A stretch of DNA of 64,000 nt from Methylobacterium currus (GCF_003058325.1 NZ_CP028843.1:2886001-2950000), one strand, 5' to 3'; positions 44,255 to 56,170 are shown, counted from the stretch's first letter. Made by a program: numbers and translations. The notes: generated by a model not told the origin, from the sequence alone.

Positions 44255-44512
44255 TCAATTCAGGAGCGCCCGGCTGCGGTTCTCCCGGGCCCGCACGGTC
44301 GTCATCGGCAGGCGGAAGACGCGGCGCTGGTGCTGGTCCTCGACCCGGAAGGCGCTGCGCCTCCAGTCGCAGGCGACCTCGCCATCGTCGAGCAGGGCGG
44401 CCGCGAGCTTCGCCGCCACTTCCAGGGCATCGGCCGCGCTCCGCAGCTCGACCCCCTCGGGGTCCATGATCAGGCGGCCACCCGATTGGAAATGGAAGTA
44501 GTAGACGGTCAT
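44255..44512 (-). CDS. DUF6894-family small protein
   Basis: This encodes 85 residues from ATG 44512. TVYYFHFQSGGRLIMDPEG is the start typical of DUF6894 proteins (YYFH, DxxG), followed by a helix (ADALEVAAKLAAALLDDG) and a strand ending VFRLPMTTV. Such proteins are often present in many copies in Methylobacterium genomes. The function is unknown. Confidence 0.8.
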   Translation of the reverse strand: MTVYYFHFQSGGRLIMDPEGVELRSAADALEVAAKLAAALLDDGEVACDWRRSAFRVEDQHQRRVFRLPMTTVRARENRSRALLN

Positions 44513-44705
44513 CACGGGCTCGGCGGCGATTCGACGGAATCTATGCCACAGAAAACGTCGCCCGGCGATCCTCTTGACGGTAAGCCCGTGAAAACTGCGC
44601 CTCTTGGGCAGCGCGGGGCCGTCTCAGTGACGTTATACCTTGAAATAATTCCTTTAACCGCAAGCGAAGACTTTGCGGCATGACCGAATGGGCTTTCGCT
44701 TTCGC

Positions 44706-44733
44706 CCAATAAGAAAGCCGCCCGAAGGCGGCT
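44706..44733 (-). terminator. Rho-independent terminator of the F0 operon
   Basis: On the minus strand AGCCGCC TTCG GGCGGCT (44716-44733) is followed by TTTCTTATT. It lies 32 bp after the atpF stop, so it ends the atpI-B-E-F'-F transcript. The loop is a stable TTCG tetraloop. Confidence 0.9.
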
Positions 44734-44764
44734 CTCTAAAATGTCGCCGAAGTGTTGCTAGAGG

Positions 44765-45253
44765 TCAGGCCCGCAGGCGGGTCCGCACCTCGCCGAGGCT
44801 GCGGCGGACCAGGTCCTGGGCGGCGTCGCCGCTCACCTTCTCCCGCAGGATGGTCTCGGAGACCCGCACCGCGGCTTCCGCCGCGGCGGCCCGCACCTCG
44901 GCGGCGGCCTGGGCCTCGGCCTGGGCGATCTTGGTCTCCGCCGCCTTGGTACGGCGGGCGACGAACTCGTTCAGGCGGGCATGGCCCTCGGCGGCGGCGG
45001 CCTCGGCCTCCGCACGGGCATTGGCGACGATCTCGGCGGCCTCGCGCTCGGCCTCCGCGCGGCGGCGCTTGTAATCCGCCAGGACGGCCTCGGCCTCCTC
45101 GCGCAGGCGCCGTGCCTCCTCGAGTTCCTTGCGCACACGGGCGCCGCGCTTGTCGAGCCCGCCGATGATCTGGTCGAACAGGCCCATCTTCCAGGCGATG
45201 CCGCAGAACACCACGAAGGCGACCGCGACCCAGAATTCCGCATCGAACAGCAT
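44765..45253 (-). CDS. atpF: ATP synthase F0 subunit b
   Basis: This encodes 162 residues. One N-terminal membrane helix ([20 protein letters not shown], about 7-26) precedes a long charged helix ([35 protein letters not shown]) that forms the right-handed coiled coil of the peripheral stalk. It is the last gene of the F0 operon, 18 bp after atpF', and holds the F1 head to F0. Confidence 0.93.
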   Translation of the reverse strand: MLFDAEFWVAVAFVVFCGIAWKMGLFDQIIGGLDKRGARVRKELEEARRLREEAEAVLADYKRRRAEAEREAAEIVANARAEAEAAAAEGHARLNEFVARRTKAAETKIAQAEAQAAAEVRAAAAEAAVRVSETILREKVSGDAAQDLVRRSLGEVRTRLRA

Positions 45254-45271
45254 GTCGTGATCTCCTGCGGC

Positions 45272-45841
45272 TCAGTGCACGGTCTGGGCGGCGGTGCGGT
45301 CGTAGGCCGCCTCGACGGCGGCGCGGTCCGGCGCGTGGCCGGTCAGGCGCTCGACGATGGCGGTCGCGGCATCGGCGGCCACCTCGCGCACGCTGCTCAT
45401 CGCGGTCGCGGTGCGGGTGCGGATCTGGGTCTCGGCCTCGGCGAGCTTGGTCGCCAGGTCGGCCTCGAGGGACTTGCGGCGCGTCTCGGCCTCGGCGGCG
45501 AGCTGCTCGCGGGTGGTCTGGGCGATGCCCTTGGCCTTGCCCTGGGCGTCCTTGAGCGCGCGCTCGTAGGTGTCGCGGGCGCTGTCGGCCTCGGCCTTGG
45601 CGCGGGCGGCCTGGTCGAGGTCGCCGGCGAGCCGGGCCTGCCGGTCATGCAGGATGCCGGCGATCTGCGGCAGGGCGACTTTCGACATCAGGTAGTAGAG
45701 CAGGCCGAAGGCGAGCGCGAGCCAGAGGATCTGCGCCATGAAGGTGCTGCTCTCGAACGGCGGAAAGCCGCCGCCATGCTCGGAGGCCGGCTCGTGAATC
45801 AGCCCCTCCTGGGTGGGGGCGGGTGCATGTGGCTGCGCCAT
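45272..45841 (-). CDS. atpF': ATP synthase F0 subunit b'
   Basis: This encodes 189 residues: a Pro/His/Gly-rich N-terminal extension (about 1-30), membrane helix FMAQILWLALAFGLLYYLMS (about 34-53), the b' signature SKVALPQIAGILHDRQARLAGDL and a long helical tail (TREQLAAEAETRRKSLEADL). Alphaproteobacteria and photosynthetic bacteria use a b/b' heterodimer as peripheral stalk, in keeping with the two genes here. A 275-bp gap separates it from atpE upstream. Confidence 0.92.
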   Translation of the reverse strand: MAQPHAPAPTQEGLIHEPASEHGGGFPPFESSTFMAQILWLALAFGLLYYLMSKVALPQIAGILHDRQARLAGDLDQAARAKAEADSARDTYERALKDAQGKAKGIAQTTREQLAAEAETRRKSLEADLATKLAEAETQIRTRTATAMSSVREVAADAATAIVERLTGHAPDRAAVEAAYDRTAAQTVH

Positions 45842-46116
45842 GGTATCGTCCGGGTGTGGGGGAGACGAAGCGCTCCCGCCGAGCGCTCGGCCGGGCCGGC
45901 CGTCGCGCCGCCACGCCTCAGCAGGGGCGGCGGCTGCACGAAGTGGTGTCGGGTGCCCCCGTGTCTCTCACACAACTCCCGGTCACGACCATCGCTCGGT
46001 GCGACGGCGTCGGTGCAGCGGGAGTTGTGCGAGTGCACTTAACGCACGCGCACCGGAGCCTCGTGTGAAGGCCCGGTGCGCGGGTGGACCACCTCTCTCG
46101 GTAATCCTCGCCGAAA

Positions 46117-46344
46117 TCAGACGGCGAACAGCAGCAGCAGCGCGACGAGCAGCGAGAAGATGCCCAGCGCCTCGGTCAGCGCGAAGCCGAGGAGCAGGTT
46201 GGGGCGCTGGCTGTCGGCCGCGGAGGGGTTGCGCAGGGCGCCGGCGAAGAACTGGCCGAACAGGTTGCCGAGGCCCACGGCGGCGCCCGCCATGCCGAGG
46301 CAGGCGAGGCCGGCGCCGATGTACTTCGCAGCAACGGGATCCAT
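46117..46344 (-). CDS. atpE: ATP synthase F0 subunit c
   Basis: This encodes 75 residues forming two membrane helices with the polar loop [14 protein letters not shown]. The proton-binding carboxylate is Glu58 in [19 protein letters not shown]. It forms the rotor ring. Gaps of 127 bp to atpB and 275 bp to atpF' are wide for an operon and may hold structures that raise atpE translation, as subunit c is needed in about ten copies. Confidence 0.95.
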   Translation of the reverse strand: MDPVAAKYIGAGLACLGMAGAAVGLGNLFGQFFAGALRNPSAADSQRPNLLLGFALTEALGIFSLLVALLLLFAV

Positions 46345-46471
46345 CGTGATGCTCCTAAGGTCGTCTAGTCGTCTGGCGGGTGGTATCCGGCCGCGACACG
46401 GCGAACCGGGGTGGGAAGCTCTGTTTTGCTGATCGCAGGCGGGGGCGGAGCCTCGGGTGAGGCCCCGGCCC

Positions 46472-47227
46472 TCAGTGGCCCGGATGCAGGGCGTCGCTGA
46501 GGTAGATCGAGGTCAGCGTCGCGAAGACGTAGGCCTGCAGCACCGCGACCAGCACCTCGAGGGCCGTGACGGCGACCGAGAGGGCGAGGGGCAGGGGAGA
46601 GAGGATGCCCCAGACGCCGGCGGCGAGGAGGGCCGGGACGAAGCCCGCGAAGATCTTCAGCGCGATGTGGCCCGCCAGCATGTTGGCGAAGAGACGGACC
46701 GAGAGGCTGATCGGCCGGGAGATGAACGACACGACCTCGATCACCACGATCAGCGGCTTGAGCCAGCCGGGCACCCCGGGGGGCACGAACAGGCCGAGGA
46801 AGTGGGTGCCGTGGGCCATGAAGCCGTAGATCACCACGGTGAGGATCACGATCAGCGCCAGCATGAAGGTGACGATGATGTGGCTGGTCACCGCGAAGGC
46901 GTAGGGGATCATCCCGAACAGGTTCAGCATCAGCACGAACATGAACAGGGAGAAGACCAGCGGCACGAAGCGCTCGCTGCCGTGGCCGGCCGACTGGTGC
47001 ACCGTCTGGCCGATGAACTCGTAGAACACCTCGGCCAGGGACTGCGCCCGGCCCGGCACCACCGCGCGGCTCTTCGTGGCCCAGATCGTCAGGAGCGCGA
47101 TGAGCCCCACGGCCAGGAACATGTACAGCGCCGACTGGGTGAAGGCGATGTTCTGGTGGCCGATATGCCCGAACGAAACCAGCGGCTTCAGCTCGAACTG
47201 GTGGATCGGATCCATCTTGACGGCCAT
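46472..47227 (-). CDS. atpB: ATP synthase F0 subunit a
   Basis: This encodes 251 residues from ATG 47227 ([20 protein letters not shown]), the usual family start. Membrane helices include [20 protein letters not shown] and [20 protein letters not shown]. The essential arginine is in [20 protein letters not shown], and the C-terminal helix is [20 protein letters not shown]. It forms the two proton half-channels beside the c ring. Confidence 0.95.
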   Translation of the reverse strand: MAVKMDPIHQFELKPLVSFGHIGHQNIAFTQSALYMFLAVGLIALLTIWATKSRAVVPGRAQSLAEVFYEFIGQTVHQSAGHGSERFVPLVFSLFMFVLMLNLFGMIPYAFAVTSHIIVTFMLALIVILTVVIYGFMAHGTHFLGLFVPPGVPGWLKPLIVVIEVVSFISRPISLSVRLFANMLAGHIALKIFAGFVPALLAAGVWGILSPLPLALSVAVTALEVLVAVLQAYVFATLTSIYLSDALHPGH

Positions 47228-47318
47228 GCCGGTCCCGCCCCCTCGTGTATCGCTGCCGCGGGTTTCTCCCGCCGCGCTGCCAATCCGTGCAGGCGGATGC
47301 ACGGCATCCACCGGATGA

Positions 47319-47696
47319 TCAAGACCCTGGCGGGCCTTTCTTCGTGTCCGCGGCCGGAAAAAATCCGGAAACGCGCATCACGTTGTAGATTCCGGCCGCG
47401 AAGCCCAGGACGAGCAGGACGATCAGACCCCAAGGCTTGGTGCCCAGGAGATGATCGCAGCCCCAGCCGAGTAGGCCGCCCGCCAGGACGCCGGCCACGA
47501 ACTCCGTGGACAGCCGCATGGCGATGCCGAGGGACGAAGGCTGGCCGCTGTCTTGACGCGCAGAAGGATCGGGAGCTGCCGCGGGGCGCTTCCGGTCGAT
47601 CTGCATCTCGAGACGCTTGAGCCTCGCGGAGAGGTCGTCGTCGGGTGAGGAGCCCTCACCGGTGCCGTCCTTCCCCCGCGGGTCGTTGCCGTTCAT
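47319..47696 (-). CDS. atpI: AtpI-like assembly protein
   Basis: This encodes 125 residues. A charged N-terminus (GEGSSPDDDLSARLKRLEMQ) is followed by two membrane helices (STEFVAGVLAGGLLGWGCDH and WGLIVLLVLGFAAGIYNVMR) with the GxLLGWGxDxL pattern of AtpI/Atp1 family proteins. It is the first gene of the F0 operon, 91 bp before atpB, and helps c-ring assembly or Mg uptake in relatives. Confidence 0.9.
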   Translation of the reverse strand: MNGNDPRGKDGTGEGSSPDDDLSARLKRLEMQIDRKRPAAAPDPSARQDSGQPSSLGIAMRLSTEFVAGVLAGGLLGWGCDHLLGTKPWGLIVLLVLGFAAGIYNVMRVSGFFPAADTKKGPPGS

Positions 47697-47854
47697 GGCG
47701 AAAACCTCGCGCGTGAAGGATGAGGAGATCCGGTCCGGCTACCCCCGTCGAGCGGGCGCACCATAGTTTCGCCCACCTTGGGTGTCAAGGCGCCGTGAAC
47801 AGGCGTTAAGTCATTGGACTTTCGACCGATTCCGCACCGCACGCGGGGCCGCCG

Positions 47855-50800
47855 TCAAACCGTCTCGACCAGCCGTTCCGCGGTCGCGAGGTCGACCGAG
47901 ACCAGCTGCGACACGCCCCGCTCGGCCATGGTCACGCCGAACAGCCGGTCCATCCGCGCCATGGTGATCGGATTGTGGGTGATGACGAGGAAGCGGGTGT
48001 CGGTGTCGCGCGCCATGGCGGCGAGAAGGTCGCAGTAGCGCTCGACATTGGCGTCGTCGAGGGGCGCATCGACCTCGTCGAGGACGCAGACCGGCGACGG
48101 GTTCGTCAGGAACACCGCGAAGATCAGGGCGGTCGCCGTCAGGGCCTGCTCGCCGCCTGAGAGCAGCGTCATGGTCTGGGGCTTCTTGCCCGGCGGCCGG
48201 GCCAGGATGTCGAGGCCGGCCTCGAGCGGGTCGTCGGAATCGACGAGGGTCAGCTCGGCGGTGCCGCCGCCGAACAGGGTCGTGAACAGCCGCTCGAAAT
48301 GCCCGTTCACCGCCGTGAAGGCGGCGAGCAGGCGCTCGCGCCCCTCTCGGTTGAGGCTCTGGATCGCGCCGCGCAGGCGCCGGATCGCCTCGATCAGCTC
48401 GTCGCGCTCGCGCCCCAGCTCGTCGCGCCGCCCTTCCGTGTCGCGCAGCTCCTCCTCGGCCCGCAGGTTCACGGCGCCGAGCCGGTCCCGGTCGGCCCTC
48501 AAGCTGGCCGCCTTCGCCTCGACGGCGCTCATCTCCGGCAGGGGATCGCCGGGCTCCGCCCCGGCAAGGCCGTAGAGCCCTTCGGGCGTGGTCTCCAGGC
48601 TGTCGGCGATGGTGCGGACCACCTCGGCGAGGCGCCTCGTCAGGGCCTCGTGCGCGGCCGCCGCCGCCGCCCGGGTCTCGCGGGCGGTCGCGAAGGCGTC
48701 GAGGGCCTTCCGCGCCCGCGCCTCGGCCTCGGCCAGGGCCGCCTCTCCGGCAGCCAGGCGCTCGCCGGCCTGCGCGCGGGCAGCACGCGCGGCCTCCGTC
48801 GCGGCAGCGAGGCGGCGGTTGTCCTCGGCGAAGGTTTCGGGCGCCTCGGCGAGGTCCGCCTGCTCCTCCTCGGCGGCAGCGAGGCGGTCCTCGAGCTCGG
48901 CCAGCACGCTGTCCGCCCGCTCGGCCCGCTCCTGCCAGCGTGCCCGATCGGCGGCGAGGGCCGCGCGGCGCGCGGCGGCCTCCTCGGCGGCCCGGGCCAG
49001 CGACAGGCGGGCCGCCCGGGCCTCGGCGGCGGCGAGCCGGCGCGCCTCGGCCTCCCGGCGGGCCCCGTCGAGGCGGGCGGCGAGGTCTTCGGGCTCGTCG
49101 AGGGCGGCCAGCGCCTCCTCGGCCGCCTCGACCCGTGCGGCCGCCTCCTCGGCCTCGGTTGCGAGGCGCGCCTCGGCCTCGGACAGCGCGACCCGGCGGG
49201 CGGCGGCCTCGGCCTCCCGGCGCTCGGCGTGGCTCAGGATCTCCCGGGCGCCGTCGAGGTTGCGGCGGGCGAGGCGGGCGCCCTCGAGGGCGCGGATCTC
49301 CGCGGCCGCCGCGCTTTCCGCCTGGGCCTGGAGGGCGTCGTGGGTCTCCCGCGCGGCCTCCGCCTGCTCCCGGGCCTCGGCCGCGGCCTCGACCAGCGCC
49401 TCGAGCCGGTTGCGCTCGGAAAGGCGCCGCGCCGCCGGGCGCGGCGCCTCCGCGGCGGCGGTGAGACCGTCCCAGCGATGGAGGTCGCCGCGCATCGTGA
49501 CGAGGCGCTGGCCCGGGTGGAGGCGCTCGCGCAGGCGGGCGGCATCCGCCGGTTCCACCAATCCGACCTGGCGCAGGCGGCGGGCGAGGGCCGGCGGGCC
49601 GGCGACCCGCTCGGCGAGCGGGCGGGCGCCGGCCGGCAGGGCCGGATCGGTGCCGGGATCGGGAAGGAGCGTCCAGTGGGTCGGGGCCTGCGGGTCGAGG
49701 CCGGCCTCCAGGTCGTCGCCGAGGGCCGCCGCCAGGGCCGCCTCGTAGCCCGGCTCCACGGTGAGCGCGTCGAGGACCGGCGGAAAGCGCGATTCGGCTG
49801 CCGGCGCCACCAGGCGGGCGAGGGTGCGGGCCTCGGTGTCGAGCCGCGCCGCCTCGCGTTCCACTGCCGCCAGGACCGGCCGGCCCCGCGCTTCGGCCTC
49901 CCGCGCCTCCGCCACGGCGTCGCGGGCGGCGGCCGCCGCTTCCTCGGCCTCCTCGACGGTCTCCTTCGCCTCGTCGTAGGCCTCGCGCAGGGCGGCGAGC
50001 CGCTCGCCTCCGGCATCGCCGGCCGCGGCGGCCTCGCGGGCGAGGCGGGCCTGCTCCCCCGCGAGCCGCGTCGCCCGGGCGCGCTCGTCGGATGCCGCGC
50101 GGATCAGGGCGCCGCGCCTCGCCGCGTGCTCGGCCTGGGCGCCCTGCGCCGCGGCGAGCGCCGCCTCGGCGCGGGCGAGTCTCGTCTCCGCCGCCGCCTC
50201 CCGCGCCGCGGCCTCCTCCCGCGCGGCCTCGCCGTCGTCGGCCTCGTCCAGGGCCGCCGCCTCGCCGTCCAGGCGCTCCAGGGTCGTGCGGGCATCGTCC
50301 CGGGAGGCGGCCTCGCGGGCGAGGTCGCGGCGCAGGTCGACGATGCGCCGGCCGAGGTCGCGCAGGCGCTCGGCGCTGCGGCGCTCCTGCGCCTCGAGCT
50401 GCGCCGCCGCCAGCATCAGGCGCTGCAGCTCGGCCGACGCGGCGCCCTCCGCCTCGCGCAGGCGGGGCAGGGCGGCGGCGGCGATCCCTTGCGCGGTGGC
50501 CGAGTCCACCTGGTCGGCTTGCGCGCGTGCCAGCCGGTCGAGGGCCAGGGCCAGCGCCGCGTCCGCCGCCTGGGCCTCGCGGCGGGCATGCGTGTGGGCG
50601 ATCAGGAGCAGCAGCGCCTCGTGCCGGCGGATCTCGGCGGCGATCGCCCGGTAACGCTGGGCCGAGCGGGCCTGGCGGCGCAGGGATTCGACGCCGGCGG
50701 TGATCGCCGTCAGCACGTCCTCGACGCGCGATAGATTCTCCTCCGCCGCCCGCAGGCGCAGCTCCGCCTCGTGGCGGCGGGCATGCAGGCCGCCGATGCC

Positions 50801-51304
50801 GGCGGCGTCCTCCAGGATGCGCCGCCGCGCCTGAGGCTTGGCCGCGATCAGCTCCGCCACCTGGCCCTGGCGCACCATGGCGGGGGACCGCGCCCCGGTC
50901 GCCGCATCGGCGAACATCAGCTGCACGTCGCGCGCCCGGACCTCGCGGCCATTGACCCGGTAGGTCGAGCCGGCACCCCGGTCGATGCGGCGCGAGACCT
51001 CCAGCAGGTCGGCGGCGTTGAAGGCGGCGGGCGCGGTGCGGGCGCCGTTGTCGAGGGTGAGCGTGACCTCGGCGTGGCTGCGGCCGGACCGCCCGCCGGA
51101 GCCGGAGAAGATCACGTCGTCCATGCCCGACGCCCGCATGCTCTTGTGCGAGCTCTCCCCCATCACCCATCGCAGGGCCTCGACGAGGTTCGACTTGCCG
51201 CAGCCGTTCGGCCCGATCACCCCGGTCAGCCCGGGCTCGATCAGGAACTCGCTCGGCTCGACGAAGGTCTTGAAGCCGACGATGCGCAGGCGCGTGAATT
51301 TCAT
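47855..51304 (-). CDS. smc: Chromosome segregation ATPase SMC
   Basis: This encodes 1149 residues. It has Walker A GVIGPNGCGKSNLVEALRWV (about residues 28-47), two very long Ala/Glu/Arg coiled-coil arms (about 165-490 and 650-1000), a hinge near the middle (FPPVLDALTVEPGYEAALAA through RLVTMRGDLHRWDGL), and the C-terminal head with signature LLSGGEQALTATALIFAVFL and Walker B PVCVLDEVDAPLDDANVERY. It compacts and segregates the chromosome with ScpA/ScpB, which are not in this window. The extreme alanine bias gives long open antisense frames. Confidence 0.97.
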   Translation of the reverse strand: MKFTRLRIVGFKTFVEPSEFLIEPGLTGVIGPNGCGKSNLVEALRWVMGESSHKSMRASGMDDVIFSGSGGRSGRSHAEVTLTLDNGARTAPAAFNAADLLEVSRRIDRGAGSTYRVNGREVRARDVQLMFADAATGARSPAMVRQGQVAELIAAKPQARRRILEDAAGIGGLHARRHEAELRLRAAEENLSRVEDVLTAITAGVESLRRQARSAQRYRAIAAEIRRHEALLLLIAHTHARREAQAADAALALALDRLARAQADQVDSATAQGIAAAALPRLREAEGAASAELQRLMLAAAQLEAQERRSAERLRDLGRRIVDLRRDLAREAASRDDARTTLERLDGEAAALDEADDGEAAREEAAAREAAAETRLARAEAALAAAQGAQAEHAARRGALIRAASDERARATRLAGEQARLAREAAAAGDAGGERLAALREAYDEAKETVEEAEEAAAAARDAVAEAREAEARGRPVLAAVEREAARLDTEARTLARLVAPAAESRFPPVLDALTVEPGYEAALAAALGDDLEAGLDPQAPTHWTLLPDPGTDPALPAGARPLAERVAGPPALARRLRQVGLVEPADAARLRERLHPGQRLVTMRGDLHRWDGLTAAAEAPRPAARRLSERNRLEALVEAAAEAREQAEAARETHDALQAQAESAAAAEIRALEGARLARRNLDGAREILSHAERREAEAAARRVALSEAEARLATEAEEAAARVEAAEEALAALDEPEDLAARLDGARREAEARRLAAAEARAARLSLARAAEEAAARRAALAADRARWQERAERADSVLAELEDRLAAAEEEQADLAEAPETFAEDNRRLAAATEAARAARAQAGERLAAGEAALAEAEARARKALDAFATARETRAAAAAAHEALTRRLAEVVRTIADSLETTPEGLYGLAGAEPGDPLPEMSAVEAKAASLRADRDRLGAVNLRAEEELRDTEGRRDELGRERDELIEAIRRLRGAIQSLNREGRERLLAAFTAVNGHFERLFTTLFGGGTAELTLVDSDDPLEAGLDILARPPGKKPQTMTLLSGGEQALTATALIFAVFLTNPSPVCVLDEVDAPLDDANVERYCDLLAAMARDTDTRFLVITHNPITMARMDRLFGVTMAERGVSQLVSVDLATAERLVETV

Positions 51305-51379
51305 GAGGGGCGCTGCCCGGGATCGCCTGAAGAGCGGATCCCGGGCTCGATCCTGCCGCGTTCGTCCAGCGAGAGCCGG

Positions 51380-52039
51380 TTACGCCCCGACGATCGGCTT
51401 GATCACCTTGTCCATGCCGTCGATCGTCATCTCGCCCTGGTACTTCTGGCCGTTGATGAAGAAGGTCGGCGTGGCGTTGACCTTGAAGGTCGTCATCGCC
51501 TTCTCCTTCACGGCGTTGACCGCGTCGTAGAGCTTCTGGTCCTTCAGGGTCGCCTCGAACTTCTCCTTCGAGAAGCCGGCTTGGCGCATCATCTGCTCGA
51601 GGGCGTCGAGGGGCTTCGGCACGAAGGCCCAGTTCGGCTGCTGGTCGAACAGCATGTCGGTGATCGGGTAGTAGCGCGCCGCGTCGTCGGACCGCGCCAG
51701 CATGAAGGCCGCGGTGGCGAGCGGGTCGAGGGGGAACTCGCGTAAGGTGAAGCGGACCTTGCCGGTGTCGATCCAGCGCTCCTTGAGCGCCGGCCAGGTC
51801 GTCTTGTGGAAGGCGGCGCAGTGCGAGCAGGTCATCGAGGCGTACTCGATGATGGTGCAGCGGGCATTGTCCGGCCCGAGCCAGACATCGCCGAGGGGGC
51901 CGGGCTGCATCAGGCCGTCGACCACCGGCCCTTGCGCCAGGGCGGCCCGAGTCAGGGCGGAGAACGGCAGGACCGGCGCGAGCAGCGCCGCGCCGAGGGC
52001 CGAGCCGGTGAGTGTCAGGGCCTCGCGACGGGTGAGCAT
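51380..52039 (-). CDS. DsbA-family thiol oxidoreductase, Tat-type leader
   Basis: This encodes 219 residues from ATG 52039. MLTRREALTLTGSALGAALL has a twin-arginine pattern and hydrophobic core, so export by Tat or Sec is likely. The thioredoxin-like domain carries the active site EYASMTCSHCAAFHK (CSHC), and the cis-Pro loop NATPTFFINGQKYQGE. It probably forms or isomerises disulfides in the periplasm, in the BdbD/DsbA-like group that often precedes smc in this order. It is 75 bp upstream of smc on the same strand. Confidence 0.9.
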   Translation of the reverse strand: MLTRREALTLTGSALGAALLAPVLPFSALTRAALAQGPVVDGLMQPGPLGDVWLGPDNARCTIIEYASMTCSHCAAFHKTTWPALKERWIDTGKVRFTLREFPLDPLATAAFMLARSDDAARYYPITDMLFDQQPNWAFVPKPLDALEQMMRQAGFSKEKFEATLKDQKLYDAVNAVKEKAMTTFKVNATPTFFINGQKYQGEMTIDGMDKVIKPIVGA

Positions 52040-52245
52040 GGCAGGCGTCCTCGTGGAGGGTGCGGGAGGGTCCGCGGTGGTGAGTGCGGTAGAATCCCGG
52101 CCGCCTCGTGGCAAGCAGCCGGCGCATCAACAGCCCGCGACGCTTCATCCTTGGTGCCGCCGCCTGCGCGACGGCGTCCGGCGCATCGGCGCCCGGTCGG
52201 GCTTGCCGCGGGCTTCGCCCACGGAGCGCGGAACGGGTGTCGCGG

Positions 52246-52728
52246 CTAGCGCCGCTGCGCCCCGAGCACCGCGAGGCCGAGACGGTCGAGGGCGTCGCGG
52301 AGCGCCGCCTCGCTCACGGTGGAGACGGCGAGCGCCACCTCGCCGCGGCGCACCGGGTCGAGGGGCGGCGGAGTGGCCTTCCGCTGGCGCGCCTGGGCGA
52401 CTCGGTCCTGGCGCAGGCGGATCTTGCCGACGCAGGCCCAGCCGTAATGGCGGTTGATCCGCTCGATCACCAGGGGCCCGAGGTGCTGCAATTCGAGGGC
52501 GAAGGCGCCCTCGACCCGCACCGTCAGGGTGCCGGGCTCCGGCCGCTCGCGCGACGAGCCGCGCCGGCGCGGCCATTCGAGCTTCTCCGGCTGGCAGGCC
52601 CGGGCCAGCCGCTCGCCGACGATCTCCGACCAGGAGGCCAGGATGTCGGTGGAGGCGAAGCCCTGCGCCGCGAAGACGGGGCCGAGGGACCGCTCGATCA
52701 GCTCGCTCAAGGGTTTGGGCCGTGCCAT
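52246..52728 (-). CDS. DUF721/DciA-like protein
   Basis: This encodes 160 residues from ATG 52728. The KPLSELIERSLGPVFAAQGF start and ASWSEIVGERLARACQPEKL match the DUF721 family, followed by LTVRVEGAFALELQHLGPLV and RINRHYGWACVGKIRL, a KH-like nucleic-acid-binding fold. DciA in relatives helps load the replicative helicase DnaB. It is divergent from mutY with 169 bp between starts and heads a possible unit with the DsbA-like gene and smc. Confidence 0.85.
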   Translation of the reverse strand: MARPKPLSELIERSLGPVFAAQGFASTDILASWSEIVGERLARACQPEKLEWPRRRGSSRERPEPGTLTVRVEGAFALELQHLGPLVIERINRHYGWACVGKIRLRQDRVAQARQRKATPPPLDPVRRGEVALAVSTVSEAALRDALDRLGLAVLGAQRR

Positions 52729-52897
52729 CGCCCGTCCGTCCTGAAAAACCGCCGCGTCCGGCGTGACGCCCCGACAGGTAGAGCCTTCGTGTAAGGGAAC
52801 ACTTAACCCTCGGCCCCGCTGCGGCCAGGGAGGCTCTCGACGACAGCCGTCGAAATCCCGCTCCCGCAACCGCGGAAAACCCGCTAAGGCGGGCCGC

Positions 52898-54136
52898 ATG
52901 GTAGCGCCCGCCGCGTCGCACTCAAGGCCGGAAGCCGCCGACCTCCTGGTCTGGTACGACCGCCATCGTCGCGCGCTGCCCTGGCGCGCGTTGCCCGGCG
53001 TCGCGCCCGATCCGTACCGGGTCTGGCTCTCCGAGATCATGCTGCAGCAGACCACCGTCGCTGCGGTGAAGCCCTACTTTGCCCGCTTCCTGGAGCGCTT
53101 CCCCACCGTCGAGGTCCTGGCGGCGGCGCCGGAAGACGCGGTGATGGGCGCCTGGGCCGGCCTCGGCTACTATTCCCGGGCCCGCAACCTGCATGCCTGC
53201 GCGAAGGCGGTGGCGGAGGCCGGCGGCTTTCCCGACACGGTGGAGGGACTGAGGAAGCTGCCAGGCATCGGCGCCTACACGGCCGGCGCCATCGCGGCGA
53301 TCGCCTTCGACCGGCCGGCGGCGGCGGTGGACGGCAATGTCGAGCGGGTGGTGTCGCGGCTCTACGCGATCGAGACCCCGATTCCGGCTGCCCGGCCCGA
53401 GATCCGCCGCCTCGCGGAAGAGATGGTGCCGCAGGAGCGCCCGGGCGACTTCGCGCAAGCGGTGATGGATCTCGGCGCCACGCTCTGCACCCCGAAGCGG
53501 CCGGCCTGCGCCCTCTGCCCCTGGATGCAGCCTTGCCGCGCCCGGGCCGAGGGGCTGCAGGAGACCTTTCCGCGCAAGGTGAAGAAGGTGGCGGGCGCGT
53601 TGCGCCGCGGCGCCGCCTTCGTGGTGCTGCGGGCCGGCGACGATGCGGTGCTGCTGCGCACTCGGCCGCCGGAAGGCCTGCTCGGCTCCATGGCCGAGCC
53701 GCCGACGAGCGAGTGGCGGGCCGATTACGACCCGGCCCAGGCGCTCCTCGACGCCCCCCTCGACGCGCGCTGGAAGCGGCTGCCCGGCCTCGTGCGCCAT
53801 GTCTTCACGCATTTCCCGCTCGAGCTGACGGTCTTCCTCGCCCGGGTCGCCGCCGGGACCCCGGCTCCCGAAGGCATGCGCTTCACGCCCCGGGTCGGCC
53901 TCGAGGCCGAGCCGCTGCCCGGCGCGATGAAGAAGGTGCTGGCCCACGTCCTGGAGCAGAAGCTGGCCGCCCCCCCTGCCGCTGCGGCGCCCCCGCCGGC
54001 GCCCGACCTCGCGACGCTTCCCGAGCCGGAGCCGCCGCCGCGCCGGGCGCCGCTGCCGAAGGTGCTGTCGCGACGGCCCGCCTCGGCGGCCTCGGTGGTC
54101 AAGAGCCCCGGGCGGGGCCGGCCCCGGACGCGGTAG
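52898..54136 (+). CDS. mutY: A/G-specific adenine DNA glycosylase
   Basis: This encodes 412 residues from ATG 52898. HhH-GPD domain: LPWRALPGVAPDPYRVWLSE, IMLQQTTVAAVKPYF with the catalytic Glu nearby, the hairpin LRKLPGIGAYTAGAIAAIAF with catalytic Asp in AAAVDGNVERVVSRL, and a 4Fe-4S cluster CTPKRPACALCPWMQPC (C-x6-C-x2-C-x5-C). A C-terminal NUDIX-like domain (GLLGSMAEPPTSEW, VRHVFTHFPLELTVF) recognises 8-oxoG. A Pro-rich tail of about 60 residues extends past the usual end. It removes adenine opposite 8-oxoguanine. Confidence 0.95.
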   Translation: MVAPAASHSRPEAADLLVWYDRHRRALPWRALPGVAPDPYRVWLSEIMLQQTTVAAVKPYFARFLERFPTVEVLAAAPEDAVMGAWAGLGYYSRARNLHACAKAVAEAGGFPDTVEGLRKLPGIGAYTAGAIAAIAFDRPAAAVDGNVERVVSRLYAIETPIPAARPEIRRLAEEMVPQERPGDFAQAVMDLGATLCTPKRPACALCPWMQPCRARAEGLQETFPRKVKKVAGALRRGAAFVVLRAGDDAVLLRTRPPEGLLGSMAEPPTSEWRADYDPAQALLDAPLDARWKRLPGLVRHVFTHFPLELTVFLARVAAGTPAPEGMRFTPRVGLEAEPLPGAMKKVLAHVLEQKLAAPPAAAAPPPAPDLATLPEPEPPPRRAPLPKVLSRRPASAASVVKSPGRGRPRTR

Positions 54137-54182
54137 GAGGCTTTCCCGATCGCCGGACGGAACGGGGCGTCGGGGACGAACA

Positions 54183-54214
54183 AAACGCCCGCGGCCGTCA
54201 GGCCGCGGGCGTTT
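54183..54214. terminator. Bidirectional terminator between mutY and ccrM
   Basis: AAACGCCCGCGGCC (54183-54196), loop GTCA, and GGCCGCGGGCGTTT (54201-54214) form a perfect 14-bp stem flanked by A and T runs. It serves the convergent genes mutY and ccrM. Confidence 0.88.
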
Positions 54215-54244
54215 CGCGAGGCTCTACCGGTCAGATCCTGCCGC

Positions 54245-56170
<1,926 letters not shown>

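Noticed and set aside
48299..50734. 811-residue open frame on the plus strand opposite smc
   Set aside because: The complement of the Ala/Glu/Arg coiled coil of SMC gives long open antisense frames; the composition (Gly/Arg/Leu) is not protein-like.
52040..52245. Third full copy of the 118-bp element
   Set aside because: Only about 30 bases (52174-52205) resemble the element and the outer hairpins are missing.
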